Assembly: GCA_038087015.1 (NCBI GenBank)
Contig: JASBNA010000003.1
Coordinates: forward strand, 1,860,001-1,924,000
Direction of reading: 5' to 3'
DNA: 64,000 bases
Source of the DNA: Cerrena zonata
Lineage: Eukaryota > Basidiomycota > Agaricomycetes > Polyporales > Cerrenaceae
Shown piece by piece: positions 35,801-47,838 of this stretch. The notes beneath the pieces were generated by a model. The model was given only the letters and a program-made list of their open reading frames with translations, did not search any database and had not been told where the DNA came from. The position numbers were made by a program, and so were the translations under genes. Within the stretch, counting starts at the first letter, position 1. Every line of letters starts with the position of its first letter.

Positions 35801-35982
35801 GCAGATACGCAATGGGTATCCCGAGGCTTCGCGATCTACAGACATGATAACTGTTAGCTACTGAACCACACATGAACAAGGCTGGTCAACGCAGAGGACA
35901 GAGAGGTAGATGGTGCAGATGATGAGGGGATGGTAGTGGAAAACACGAGAGACGCGCGTGTGATGGACCCCGCGCTGGTGTA
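29882..35982. other. Gene-poor 6.1 kb region
   Basis: The first 700 bases (to about 30620) are strongly T/C-rich and probably include the 3' UTR of the gene ending at 29881. Overlapping frames there are a result of composition. From 30.6 to 33.7 kb I see nothing recognisable. Between 33.7 and 35.13 kb the minus strand has several exon-like segments (listed separately). The last 850 bases should hold the GID7 promoter. Confidence 0.55.
33720..35132 (-). other. Possible unrecognised spliced gene or relic
   Basis: Several minus-strand segments have protein-like composition and are flanked by plausible splice signals. One starts with ATG at 35132 (MLNYKPRTGLNLTVGDTKV) and runs to GTAAGT near 34995. 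One near 34440-34565 reads CVLQDQHSYRIVAKDVFVIA and continues into a hydrophobic stretch. One near 33760-33870 reads SFTFLIVPLSPPRFSYTDV, then RFLEVNVAWLH. I could not join them all into one uninterrupted frame, and several joins meet stops. I recognise no family. It could be a real lineage-specific membrane-associated protein, a decayed gene, or chance. Confidence 0.3.
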
Positions 35983-38900
35983 ATGAGGAGGGCTAAACAC
36001 AACGACCTGCCTGCCGGTACTGGTGCATGCCGCAATCTCTCCTTACTCTGATACCACCTGCATCTGCACCATCGTCGTCTAGTATAACTGCACCGTTCAG
36101 AGCAAGCTGTTGAAGAGATTGTACCCGAATTAACCATCGTCACCATTGATTCACACTCCCAATCCAATCCTGCGCGGGGCATCGTCCCTTCGACGTCCAC
36201 CACCCTCCCAATCTCTTCCCCACAATACCCCTCTACCTTTGATAACGTACATACTCCTCCAAGGACTCCATTTGTAAGAAGAGGCCTTCAGACCCCCGCC
36301 ACAAGCCCCAGTCTCATCCCGTCTACTCGCAGCAGGCACGAGCTTGAGGAGGAACAGGACCTAGACGTGCACTCCTCTGCGCAACCAGCGTACACATCCA
36401 GTCCTGCGTCCTTACATTATTTGCATCCTTCCTCCGGCTCCTTTCTCGCCTCTCCGCAACCGTCCGTTGAGTCACTGAGGGCCAGGAAGAGGCAGAGACT
36501 CGATAGCGTGAGCTCAATAACATCCGTCGAACACACTCTACTTCAAGAGGACTCCTTCACATCCATTCATACCGATAGCAATATGCGCCTTCCAAAGACA
36601 GAGGAAGATACCACACTCTCCGTATCCTTTGATTCCGTCGTAGAAGCAGGCCCATCTTCATCACCATTAAAGCATAACGGCGTATCTAAGACTAACGGCT
36701 TCTCTTCGCCTTATTCTAACGGTAATGGGAAAGCACGAATACTCGATGGCCTAGACGGGTATTCACTAGACAAATCTCGTTCATCTATAGCGAGAGTATC
36801 CCTACCCGGAACAACATTGTACGAAGGCTCATATGTCGACCGTGAGGAGTTTGTGAGATTAGTTATCCAAAGCCTGCGAGATGTTGGATATATGTATGTC
36901 TCTGTTATCACTACTTTCTGCGCCATGTCTCTGATGACATCTATATTCAGCGAGTCTGCTGCGACACTAGAGGCGGAGTCCGGATACTCGATGGAATCAC
37001 CAGAAGTCTCAGACTTTCGACAATGCGTACTGGATGGCGCTTGGACACAAGCAGAGGCTGCGTTGGAACGACTAGGCGTTGCAGAGGATGGAGGACTTCG
37101 GGTGAGAATTTCGATGCAGTTGGAAATGGTACGGAACGCTTACCGACTAACCCTGGTCAGGAGGCAAGATTCTTCATTAGCAGGCAGAAGTACCTAGAAC
37201 TTCTTGAAGCAGGAAAGACGTCGGCTGCATTACAAGTTCTTCGCTATGAACTTGCTCCGCTGAAAGTCGATACCGAGCAACTACACTCATTATCGGGGTA
37301 GGTTTATAGTTTGATCGCATGTATCCCCGTTGACTGATTTTGATGATGTACATGCAGGCTTTTGATGTGCGCGGACGTTGTTGATCTACAACATCAAGCT
37401 GCTTGGGATGGTGCAGCAGGAACGTCGAGAAGACAGCTGTTGGTGAACCTGCAACGTTAGTATGCTCTCGCTGCCCCTGCCAAGTTTAAGACTTACGTAC
37501 AAAGCAGGTTACATTCCATCTTCTGTTATGATACCACAACGACGGTTTGCGACCTTGCTCGACCAGGCAAAGGTATATCAACAAAGCCGGTGTTTATACC
37601 ATAATTCCCCCAATAGTGCTCGAACATTTTCACTCTACGCAGATCATCTCTGCGACGAGAATGCTTTCCCTAAAGCCACCTCGGCTATTCTTGAGGGCCA
37701 TACCGATGAAGTGTGGAACCTTGCATGGAGTCATGATGGGAGGTATCTGGCTTCAGCGAGTAGTGATAAGATTGCTATTATCTGGCGAATAGGAGTGAGT
37801 GTGATTTCTCATCTAAATTTCAAACTGCTGTTGTGGATATTCGGGTCTTGTATATTAACTCCAAACCCTTTTAGACTGGTGGTGATCCCACTACACGAGA
37901 CATCCACTCACACTGCATTTTACGAGACCACCCATATGCTGTTGGTTGTGTTGCGTGGTCACCGGATGATTCAATATTGTTAACCGCCTCGGAGAACCAC
38001 ATTCAAATGTGGAATGTAGCAGTAAGCCATACCATGTCTATGGGCGATGCCAGTTAACCGACAAACCCCACAGACTGGTCTATGTCTACATCATCTCGAA
38101 GTGCACACGGACGTGGTGACGGCTCTTGTATGGCTACCCGACGGTTCGGGCTTTATCTCTGGAGGTCTCGACAAGAGGATCGTTTTCTGGGTGTGTAATT
38201 TGGTCCCTTTATCATTATTCTGGATTGTCGGTCAAGTTTGCTAAATACGTGTTGACATTTCGTTCAGGATGCTGACGGGAAACAGCGGGATACATGGAGC
38301 CGAACACCCATCCGGGTGACCGATATGGCTATCACACCAGACTTCGCACGACTTGTCGCAGTAGGAATGTATGACCAAGTTGTTAGTCCTCCTGAAGATG
38401 GGCAACCCGCCGCTCCCGCTGAAGTCAACCCGCACAGTGGGTCGTCCACACGTCTCATTATCTACCAACTTTCCAATAAACAGGAACAAGCGTGAGTATC
38501 GTTGCTTTTCTCTGGTTATTCAAATCCTTGCTTCTGCATCCGAGCGAACGTTGACCACCCTTTTTCTATTTTACGTATAGTTCCGTACAGATGGATGGAG
38601 AGCTAACGAGCGTGAAAGTTTCCGACGACTCCCAGTACGCGTTGATCAATCGTGCGTCCAAAGCGAACGCGAGCACGAGCTGTGTGAGTGATCAAGAGCC
38701 ATCCGCAGTAGACGTTGTCCCTTAATTTCTCACATTCTACTTGTTTGAATAGGAGGTGCAGCTGTGGGACCTAAATACGCATAAGATTGTGCGGAAGTAT
38801 CAGGGTCACAAGCAATCCCAGCACGTAATTCGAAGTTGTTTTGGTGGTGTAGATGGTAGCTTTATTGCCAGTGGAAGCGAAGGTCAGTTCCTCGCATGTG

Positions 38901-39323
38901 AATCATCGAGAGTATTACCAAGTCTAACTAACTCGCCCTCCGCCCATTGGTTAACACTCCTTTTTGTCGTTGCAACTCTCACACATAGATGGCAATGTCT
39001 ATATCTGGCATCGTAATACCGGTGAACTGTTGGAGACGCTGTATGGCCACGGTGAAGGAAGTGTTAACGCTGTATCGTGGAACCCCACTAACGAGCGGAT
39101 GTTTGCGTCTTGCTCCGACGACAAGACGATTCGCATATGGGAGGCCCCTCCACCTCCGCAGCAACATCTTGCTACCAGTCTGTCGGCCTCGGTTGAGATG
39201 GGGGCGGAGTATGAACCGGAAAGTAGTGGGAAGGGCAAAGGTAAAGGCCGAGAGAGATGGAGTGGGGATGGGGATGGCGCGGACAGTATACATGACTATC
39301 ATGATGTTTCTTCGTCGATGTGA
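35983..39323 (+). CDS. GID7: GID7/WDR26-like CTLH and WD40 protein of the GID ubiquitin ligase
   Basis: Twelve exons give about 851 residues. Gid7/WDR26 is a scaffold and substrate-receptor subunit of the GID/CTLH E3 ligase. The N-terminal 250 residues are Ser/Pro-rich. Then come a LisH-like segment ([17 protein letters not shown], then [12 protein letters not shown] at about 276) and a CTLH region with [20 protein letters not shown]. The WD40 propeller follows, starting [20 protein letters not shown] and including [37 protein letters not shown] and [19 protein letters not shown], ending near SSSM. Main exons: 36101-36893, 36951-37101, 37161-37297, 37358-37455, 37508-37794, 37875-38021, 38074-38190, 38268-38491, 38581-38683, 38753-38882, 38989-39323. 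The first exon (ATG 35983-36016, spliced to 36101) is the least certain part. It is in phase, but the next Met in the main frame is at 36583. Confidence 0.9.
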
Positions 39324-39964
39324 TTGGATCTTGAAACAAGTATTCCTCTTTGTCATTTGTTTCTTTTTGCATACTACCTAACCCACACAAGCATCCCCTT
39401 CTAATTATTTCTTCACCTGCATTTGTATTTCGTAGCCTTTCGTCACCCCTACCATTCCTTCTTGCAATCACCTCCAATCATCCCAACACAGATACAACTC
39501 CACTCCCGACTGCATCTTGCATCTAACACACTCCCAGGTCGTTCATCATTATCCTGCACTTTTCTTCTTACACATTACTGATATCGATATCTCTATTGCA
39601 TAGATTTGTTACATTGTAATCGCCAGGTCTCAAGGACTACCGTCGACTCTTTTTTTTGCTTGCTCGGCTTTACTCTGTACTATATTCTGCGTAAACCTCA
39701 CGAATGACATCTACGTTGCTTATGGAACGCGTCGATCGGAGTTTAAGGATTGTCTATCACGTGATCGCGTTTGAACAATCCGATTTCGATGTGCCTTTGC
39801 AAGAAGTTACAAATTGAAGGTTGTGACAATTAGATCTGGAGTCCTCAGTCTAATTATTGGAATGTGCAGGATCTGTATTAACAAATAGTCAGGATGTCTC
39901 CAGTATATTTAAGATACATTAGTCATGACGATAAGAAGAACGGCTACCGGTCCAACTCAAAAGT
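39324..39964. other. Intergenic, 3' flank of GID7
   Basis: There are 641 bases of T/C-rich then AT-rich sequence, including the GID7 3' UTR. No gene is seen. Confidence 0.45.
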
Positions 39965-40690
39965 CTAGGAGGCCCTAGATTAACATCGTCTGAAGAATGG
40001 GTTCTTGGGTATGTGCTGTCTAAAGTTATCTCTTTATGTCGTGAGGTTCGCATTGGTGTAGGCTTCTATGTATCTAAGAAAAGAATGTGAGATAACCGTT
40101 GTCTGATATACTAGTTAGGGTAAAACATGTCGGTAAAACATGTCGTGTAGTGTCGATGTACGCCGCCGTTGGGAAGTCGACAGCATCACAGCCAATATTT
40201 ATAGCATCGCAGTCTTAGTACATCCGAAGACGGACCACCTTGATAACTGCCGAGAGTTGCAAGTTTCCAAGTTAGTGAAGGGAGATAGGTTCAAGTTAAG
40301 GATAATGTACCCACTCAACCCATCATCCGGAAGGCAGACCGTAGTCCTAGAGCACTGTTAGCTCCCGGTGATACTACGGACTCATCTATTATGCTTCCAG
40401 CAACGCAGAGTTTGTTCGAACTTGTTATTATACCGCTGATGTAGATTCTCATGCAGAGGTTATAGAGTAATTTGAACGAACCCGTTTCTTGTCGTGATGG
40501 AAGCGGGGTCGTACCACAGTCGTATACCGTCTGTTTTTCTATTAAGAAGTTTCATCGCTTCCCAATGCGTGTCGCCTCCGAAGTAGAATGTGAGTCCTTC
40601 ATTGTTGAACTGGTGTGCTTTCCGGGATAATGTGACAACGCCCCTACGGAAACGCCGTGGTGACCCACTGGCAAGTACTACCGTCAACTT
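39965..40690 (-). pseudogene. KRE6/SKN1 (GH16) relic, copy A, internally deleted
   Basis: The minus strand reads FNNEGLTFYFGGDTHWEA followed by WYDPASITTRNGFVQITL (about 40460-40610). This matches the start of the GH16 domain of KRE6/SKN1 beta-1,6-glucan synthesis proteins. About 300 bases downstream it reads DAINIGCDAVDFPTAAYID (about 40150-40210), the protein's C-terminal NIGCDPxDxPT..YI motif. The middle of the catalytic domain is missing, and the pieces are separated by frameshifts and stops. Four DNA blocks match copy B next door in the same order. It is clearly non-functional. Confidence 0.8.
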
Positions 40691-40799
40691 TACCTTATGC
40701 TTTCATAATAGCTTTTACCACTTTGATTCTCGTGAAAATTGAGAATATCATCTTCCTTTAGTTCGGGCCCGGGGGCTACGGATAAGATTGTACCAAAAT

Positions 40800-42785
40800 T
40801 GTCCGAGGAACGAGCTCTTGGGCATAGGCTGCTCAAAGTCGTCTTCCTAGGCCATGAGATTCGCATTGGCGTGAGCTTCTTAGTACCTAAGGAAAAGTGT
40901 GAGACTGCTGCCATTAAAGTTTAGATTAATTGAACCGCGTACTGATGATGTACTCCGCCATTAGAAAATCAGTAGGATCGCCGCCGATATTTATAGCATC
41001 GGAATCTTGGCACATACGAGCCCAGTCCACCTTCATGACACTCGGGAACAAATGTTCGATTGACGAAATCAAAGTCCAGGTTGAGGATGATATACTATAT
41101 ATCTAAAGGGGGGTTTAAATGATCATGATAGAGCCCGATAGAGCACACCATGGGTTCTCGAGGAATAGGACGGGTGTCAATCTCGATGTATCCTTGCCTA
41201 TATCGGCTTGCGCGACAGTTCAAGAGACCTTCCCATCAACTATCCAAGATATATACTAGTGGAGGGAATAGTCAACAATCGCATGGTCGATATAGGAGGT
41301 TGGGGGGCCTACGGCGTCGTCAAAGCCGGACTTGTACTGCACACCGTATATATGATAACGATTGCCGGCCGATTCATAAGCCTCTTGATCTAGAATTTAT
41401 CATGAAATTGCTTAGTAGTCGTAAACACAATGAGGCGAAGTGTTCTTGTAAAAGTCACAATAGAAGCAGCTTCCCGGAAGACCTCTCCTTTGTATGTATA
41501 GTATTCACTCAACGTCGCGATGATTATGTTGTCGGGCATGGTGTCCCATTGATGAAAGGCTGCAAAAGTATAACTACTACTTCAAGTTAGTTGAGGTGTT
41601 ACGTACCGCTGTCTGTAGAGTTTAGGAAACGCTTCCGGTCAAAGGTTCCCCGCTAACCTGTGGGAACAAATTTCATTTACTGGCAAGTGGTAGAATTCTG
41701 TGAGGAATAATATTCGTACCAATGCTTCGAAAATATCAAACTCCGGAGCCGAGCAGCCAAAATAAGTCCCATCCGCGTAGATATGACCAGGGTGTGATTC
41801 TCCCGGACACGTCCACGGTGATAATCGTTAGCCTAGAAAGTAGGACAACGCTCTGCCGTTGCACTTGTCGCCTTCAGCGGTCGCCGCAACCGGTTGTCCA
41901 CCTCTGGTCTGGTACCTACATCACACGAGTCATAGGAGTAAAGCCACTATGAAGGACAGGCATCAGTGACTTATTAACAAGAGCAAATAATGTAATCTCG
42001 CCGTTCTCTCGAGGTCTGCGCCTTATCCAACCCTACGGGGGTTGCCCATCATCCAAAACGCAGGCCGCAGCCCGAGAGCGTTGTTAGGTCCCGGTAGTAC
42101 GATACTTCTACTATTCCGGTGACACAGTGTTGGCCCAAGTTGTCACCATACCGCCGGTACAATTGCATACATGTTGGGGTCTGTCCGATGCTATAGCGAT
42201 AGTGTAATTTCTAAGGAACCGTTTTCAGGTCATGGATGCTTCAGGGTCGTACCGTTCTATGTTGTTTGTTTTCTAATAGTGTTGATCATCGGCTTCCCAG
42301 TATGAATCTTCGCCAGGATAGAACGTGCGTCCGTCGACGTTAAACTGGTCAGCTGCCAATCTTTTTTGTCATGGTAGCCGGGCTTTGTGTAAGCTTCCCC
42401 GGGCATGTCTAGGTCAATGACACCCCGGTTTCCCGATATGAAGGGACCTGATAGATTGTCAGGGCTTTGTTGAAATAGAGGATATAATAGATACACTTGG
42501 CAAGTTCCATTGATACTTCCGTCGTGCGATTGTGCGCGTTCCATGAGTTTGGTGGGCGTGAGTAGCCAGCACCGTGTTACGCATGTTTCAGAGAGGCATA
42601 GATGGAGCGAGAGATAATCACTGCATACAAGAGTATCCGCATGCTTAAGCCAAGCACATGAAGACAACCATTCATGCATCCACAAATACTGAATATAGAG
42701 CCTCCTTTGTCTAAAGTTCCATCTCGCCTTGGATCTGGGTTATGTAAATAGTCGTTCTCTTCACACGAACGGGGCCTCCTCAAGC
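40800..42785 (-). pseudogene. KRE6/SKN1 (GH16) relic, copy B, near full-length but decayed
   Basis: Functional KRE6/SKN1 proteins are ER/Golgi type II membrane proteins needed for beta-1,6-glucan in the cell wall. Going down the minus strand, recognisable pieces are GVIDLDMPGEAYTKPGYHD (42345-42440), FNVDGRTFYPGEDSYWEA (about 42280-42345) and ERYDPEAS. Then come LSYFLG-stop-RLSPW and TCPGESHPG (41790-41870), DGTYFGCSAPEFDIFEAL (about 41725-41785) and the C-terminal VDWARMCQDSDAINIGGDP with FLMAEYI (40940-41045). In-frame stops interrupt the YWEADDQHY and LSYFLG segments, and other joins need frame changes. A short hydrophobic N-terminal area near 42600-42780 may be the membrane anchor. The order and spacing follow the family, so this is a true relic, not chance. 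Confidence 0.85.
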
Positions 42786-45128
42786 CGAAGGGTCCGGAGA
42801 CACCACATACTGTTACAGAAGTGGGCCATTAGCTTGTGGCTCACCTAGTAATGTGTGGTACGGTTATTGTGTTTCGGATGTGGCATAGCGCAAGTCACCC
42901 CGCGTCAACATAGATCAGTTCAGTCGCCGTGAGTGTTGATAGGAACGGTGTAGACATACTGGGGATAGGTTTGGAGCTTCGAGCCAAGGCCGTAGGTCAT
43001 TATACCCCTGTATGAGGTCGGTGAGGCGAAGAACAACGCGATCTGTGGCCCTGATCTTCGTCGCATTTAATTTGGGCCACTGGCACGGTTCGACCTACCG
43101 CTCCGATTACTACGTATCATATTTCAAAATGAGTTTCCTGTAAGTCGCTTGCAGAAATGCCGAATCAGAATCGGTGAATCGATTTCTTGCCTATTCATTT
43201 CAACCAAAAGCGTACAAGAGTCGCATTATTGTAGAACACGGTCATGACTTAGCACTTGGAACGCCTCAACGGAGCATCATGGTGCTCCAGCGACGTTGCG
43301 GCAGACACAACGGCGTACCGTTTGCACCACTGTCAGCAAAGGTCAACAATGGAAGCTCATAGCACTGACCGTAGCTATAAGAGCACAAGGGATTAAAGTA
43401 CATGAAGTCCTATCACCTTTGTTACCCCGTATTTGGAACTTGAACGTTGAACGTTGAACTTCGAGACAATCCTGACCAGAATATCTTGAGTCTGCAATTG
43501 ACCCGACGTAACTCCGACGGAAGCTTTTGATCGATCAAGTCTTCATTGGCGCTTACGCCGCAAAGATAGTAGAACCTGATCAACCACACACCTACCTTAG
43601 TATCTAGTTGAGACTAATGAGTATTTTCCGTGAACTAATCTCTCGACTCTCGGTGGAGGAATGGAGTTAGAGGACTGGTATTTCCATGGCTACTACCTGA
43701 AACAATGGGTATCACGAGTCTCTTCTTTGGGGTCAAAAGCGGCCATACGATGATAGCGCAGTATGGTTCCTCTTCGCCACGGCCGCACAGGTATATTATT
43801 GATGTTCTGGCCTAAGGCCTTAACGCGTCGCTTTTGTGCATGTCAATTTCCTGTATAACTTTGCTCCAATCTCAAAGGTTTCTCTCTACGAAGTGCGAAA
43901 TAAAACCATATGTTTATAGACAAAATATACCATTATCAAGATTGGGGCCCGGAGATTCAAACCGAGTGGCGCTCCATGATGATATGTAGACATTTCTCAC
44001 TTTTTCTTGGAAGGCTACCCATTCCACGCAACGATGAAGTTGTACCATGTGAATCCATCTAAATTTGCACCGTTGCGACTGTGCGAATGGATAATCACCA
44101 GGCCACGTTTTCATAGCATCGCAAATTTAGTCACGACGATGTCGGATGTTCACGAGTCTGGAGTTCATAAACTTATTGCCAGTAATAAATCCTAGATGGC
44201 CTGCTTCATTGACAAATTGGGCCTCAAGCTGGTCAGTTCAGTAAGCAGCATCTCGAACTTCTCCAATCGTGCGTGTCACACTCCCGTAATTATGTCATGT
44301 TATCGTAACAATGTACTGGGCAAGTATGGCCAAGAACGGATACGGGAACATGTTCTTTTTTCGCATGTCAGTCACTATCATACAGGCACTCAAACCGGTG
44401 AACCAAACCACATACCCATTAAAGTAACTTCCACGTTAGTGGTGGTTAATTAACGGGTGAAATTCGCTCCCGTTAGTACAGACCACCAGACCGCTAGGTT
44501 CTCTTGTGACATCGACTATGTCGTTTGACGTTATGTACGTTTCAAATTTAGTACATGACCATTCCATCATTCAGTAAGGCGTACCTGATCCCCAATTGTA
44601 TCTGTATTACTAAATGCTTCCTTACAACTTCCATAGCAGCCGCTCTTCCTGCGCACTGGCGCTGACCAGCCTGGTTCAACTTCACTTATCAGTACGCAAG
44701 AAAATAACAATTGCTTGCGTTCTCCGCCGACACCTTGGGAGAAGATGTAGGTATTACTGGATAGCGGTGAGAATATTAGGTCATGCACCGAAGAACTGGT
44801 TACCTGAGTCGCAAGGCAGTCGTGTCAGTAAATGATACGGTTATAAGCATCACCGGGCGACCTCGTAAGGTTTCATGAATGGCATTGGAAGTGCTTACAA
44901 AATACAGTGAGATGGTAACTCCAGGATATAGATCTTCTATGGCCGCTACTGATATGGTAATAGGCAATGTACGCTATAGTATATGACTTAATGCGATAAA
45001 GAAGACGTAGATGAGGTCAGAAAGCAATGATGGAGATAAAGTGACAGTGATGAGAATCCGTGGGAGGGAATGGCGGTTGCGTGACGAAAATAAGAGCAGG
45101 TAAAAACTGAATGGGACGCTATCCTGAA
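42786..45128. other. Gene-poor region right of the glucan-protein relics
   Basis: There are 2.3 kb with only short open frames. I looked for further GH16 pieces and found none I would defend. The last part is the 3' flank of the elongin A gene. Confidence 0.5.
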
Positions 45129-46443
45129 TTATGGTCGAGTTCTAAGACTAGAATCTGTTGGTAGCTGGGAAAACGCACGGCTCTTTGGCAGGAAGAGAGC
45201 CGCCATAGGGTCTTTCTTGGCATTTGGTGGTTTAAATGACCGACGCTCAGGGACACGGTGAGATTGATTCCCAGATAGTGGGCGATCGGGCCTGGGTGTA
45301 GAGCTATCGAGTGTGGGTGCCGAAGTCTTTCTAGCCGAAACAGGCCCCACACTTGATTGAGAGCTGGCCGAGGTATTTGAAGAGTGTGATGGCTTTAGGG
45401 AAGGACGTTTGACCGAAACAGCCGTAACAGTGACACGACTACCACTGGTAGCGTTTGATGATGGAGTAGCCACAGAAGGGGTAACAGTAGGGAATAGCGG
45501 AGTAGTTCCAGATGTGCCTGTAAGCACCGAACGATAGCCTTTGGTAACAGGCATACGCGATGCCAAGGGTGATGCATATACTCCTTTCTGCATCTTGACA
45601 GCATCAGAACGAGTTTTCTGTAAAAGAGTCTTCGGTTGGTATGAACCCCCTGGTGGTTTGTTAGGTTATGTATTTCACTTGGAGGACGAGTACTTACACG
45701 CCCGAGCACGTTTGTGTGGAGGTAGTTTGTCAGTTATTTTGATTTGGCTGTCCTTCTTGCGTTGCTCCTCTTTTTCACGTTGAGTACGTAAACGATTTCC
45801 GGCAGCTTCCAATCGCTGCTCCTCTAGATCGCGTAAATGCTATAAACAGAATGTTTAGATTGTGGCATACCCTTTGTAATAATGAGATATATCACTCACA
45901 AGGAAGGCATCGCGCCAGGACTCCGGGGGTTCATCTGAATAATTCTGCTGGGCCAACAAAGGGTATACCTTGAAACACAACGCATGCCAAAATTCTGTAT
46001 TGTGAGATGATGCGTTAGTTTGATAGGTTGAAATGCACCAGGATAGACGATAGTACCTGAGGTCTCCTGTATAAGTTGCTGATATGGTGGCGTGAGTAAA
46101 GCTGCCACGATTGAATACAGGCTTACGAAAGGCTCACTGGACTAGCTTGTTCAAACCGAAATAATGTTTCCGCGGAACAATATTGGAGGATGGGTAGAAT
46201 GAGGTCGATCCGAAAATGATCCCCTAAGCTAGTGAGTCCTAAAAGTAACGCGTGAGTAAGAGGCCACCAGAAGAGGCCCCCCGAACTCACTTTCTGAGTT
46301 AGATATAGCCACTGGAGGGACTTCCATCAAAGGCAATACAAGTCGAAGTTACGGAGACACAAACCTCGTTGACATAGCGAGACAAGCGAGGGAACCTTTC
46401 GCGTTATTGTTCCCGATGTTTCCACGTCGTCGTGAACGTTCAT
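45129..46443 (-). CDS. Elongin A, transcription elongation factor / ubiquitin-ligase subunit
   Basis: Seven exons (46365-46443, 46291-46311, 46138-46238, 46057-46078, 45900-45994, 45698-45839, 45129-45649) give 326 residues from MNVHDDVETSG. The elongin A domain reads RKVPSLVSLCQRVAIS, LTSLGDHFRIDLILPILQYC, AETLFRFEQASPQLIQETSE and FWHALCFKVYPLLA. Then come PPESWRDAFLHLRDLEEQRL and a basic KITDKLPPHKRARA stretch. This is the F-box-like BC-box region, which binds elongin C, plus the following helix. In the nucleus elongin A stimulates RNA polymerase II elongation and can act in a cullin ligase. The C-terminal 170 residues are Ser/Thr/Pro-rich and end SLRTRP. Two exons are only 21 and 22 nt; both are needed to keep the family motif in frame. 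The 45698 donor (GTAAGT) was chosen because it restores phase. Confidence 0.9.
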
Positions 46444-47838
46444 TATTCTCGAATACGACTAAATGCAAAGGATTAGAGTCGAAGGTGGAAGTGGTGGTAC
46501 GGTTGAAAGAGCAGCTAGCGCACATATTGATCCCGCGGTTAGTCCGGCCGGCACCGGCCATTTGTATTTCAGCCAAGGGCTTCTTTCCCTTTCCCAATTA
46601 TGGGCAAGACGTGGTTTGATTGCTCTTGTAGGTTTCAGTTGGCCAAGCTTTTCGTACGGCTCGAGGATTGTCTGCTCTAAAAGGGTCCACCAAGCCCTCT
46701 GTCTTCATATAAAACTTAGCAGACTCTTACGAGATAGCCGTGGCATCTCCATTCTCATGAATCAACAACCCGTCAATTCGAAATGGCAACCTTTGCAACG
46801 AGGAGATCGCATGCATCTCGTTGACGCCAATTCGGAGCACACCACCGTTACGTAGCCCACTAGAGCGTCTGCCACCCTTTTTCCCTACCGCGCAGCAGTT
46901 GGAGATGCTGGAAAAGTACCGTGGACGGATATCTGCATGTCTATGTGAATTTCCGTTCGGCGGTTGAGTGATCCGCGACTTTGGGTCAGCGATGTATTCT
47001 CATCTGCAGTTCCAAACGCTTATTTCGAGGACTTCTTCCGCGATCGAGGCTGACAGCGTAACATAGACAGTTGAGCCTCGATCTACATTTATCTTCTTCA
47101 GAGATTCGTACGAAGACTAACCCTGGGTACCAGCGGATTGCCCCTTACATTCAAAGAAGGTTTTGGGTGAGAGAGCGCCTTATGAGCCTGTACCCTTAAC
47201 AGGCACGAGTATCACAACTTAACTGGACGCTGAGAATCTTGTATACGGTTAGCTAATATGACCGGTAATGTACCAACTAGCTCTACGCCAGTGTTGACCT
47301 CGTGAAAACGTGTTCGAGGGGCTCACATGGGAAACGTGAGTGTACCGTGGAGTGTGTTGGTTACCATTTATGTAGCCACTAGGATCGCTCTCGGGGTATT
47401 GTCGTGTAGAGCGTTCCACAGGCACGGGTTGCCTGAATTCTTGCATGTCAGAGATTTAGAGTCTGCCCTGACAAATTTGCCACTCACCCGTACAGCCTGA
47501 GATGGGAATCGGACACCGTCATGAGCTTGAAGCCACGGCAACCTCGTGTGATGCCCCTTCGCTATGCTCCAGACGCGAAACTCAATTGATGACTTGTGGT
47601 CCACTCTCAGAGAGAACAGTAACTCGGGGCGCAGACAGAATTGGAGATTCCCGGCGTCAACCTCTCCGCTCAACCATGATTGGGAAGTATGTCACAAACA
47701 TAGGTTTTTACAGCATAGCCGTGGGTCCGACAGTTTGTCAAAATTGAGCAGCGTCAGACCATATAAAGGGTCCCGAATTTCTGTCCTCGAAGGAACGAAT
47801 CTGCAGCCCAAATACCATTAGTGCCCTCACTTCACGTC
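46444..47838. promoter_or_regulatory. Long divergent intergenic region upstream of elongin A and the Gti1/Pac2 gene
   Basis: There are 1.4 kb between divergent start codons. It must contain both promoters, and most of it probably belongs to the Gti1/Pac2 regulator, whose relatives are known for long upstream regions. I could not identify defined binding sites. Confidence 0.5.

Noticed and set aside
39965..42785. Considered as a transposon or an intact glucan gene
   Set aside because: Recognisable KRE6/SKN1 pieces lie in the right order but with stops and frame breaks, so it is a relic rather than an element or a working gene.
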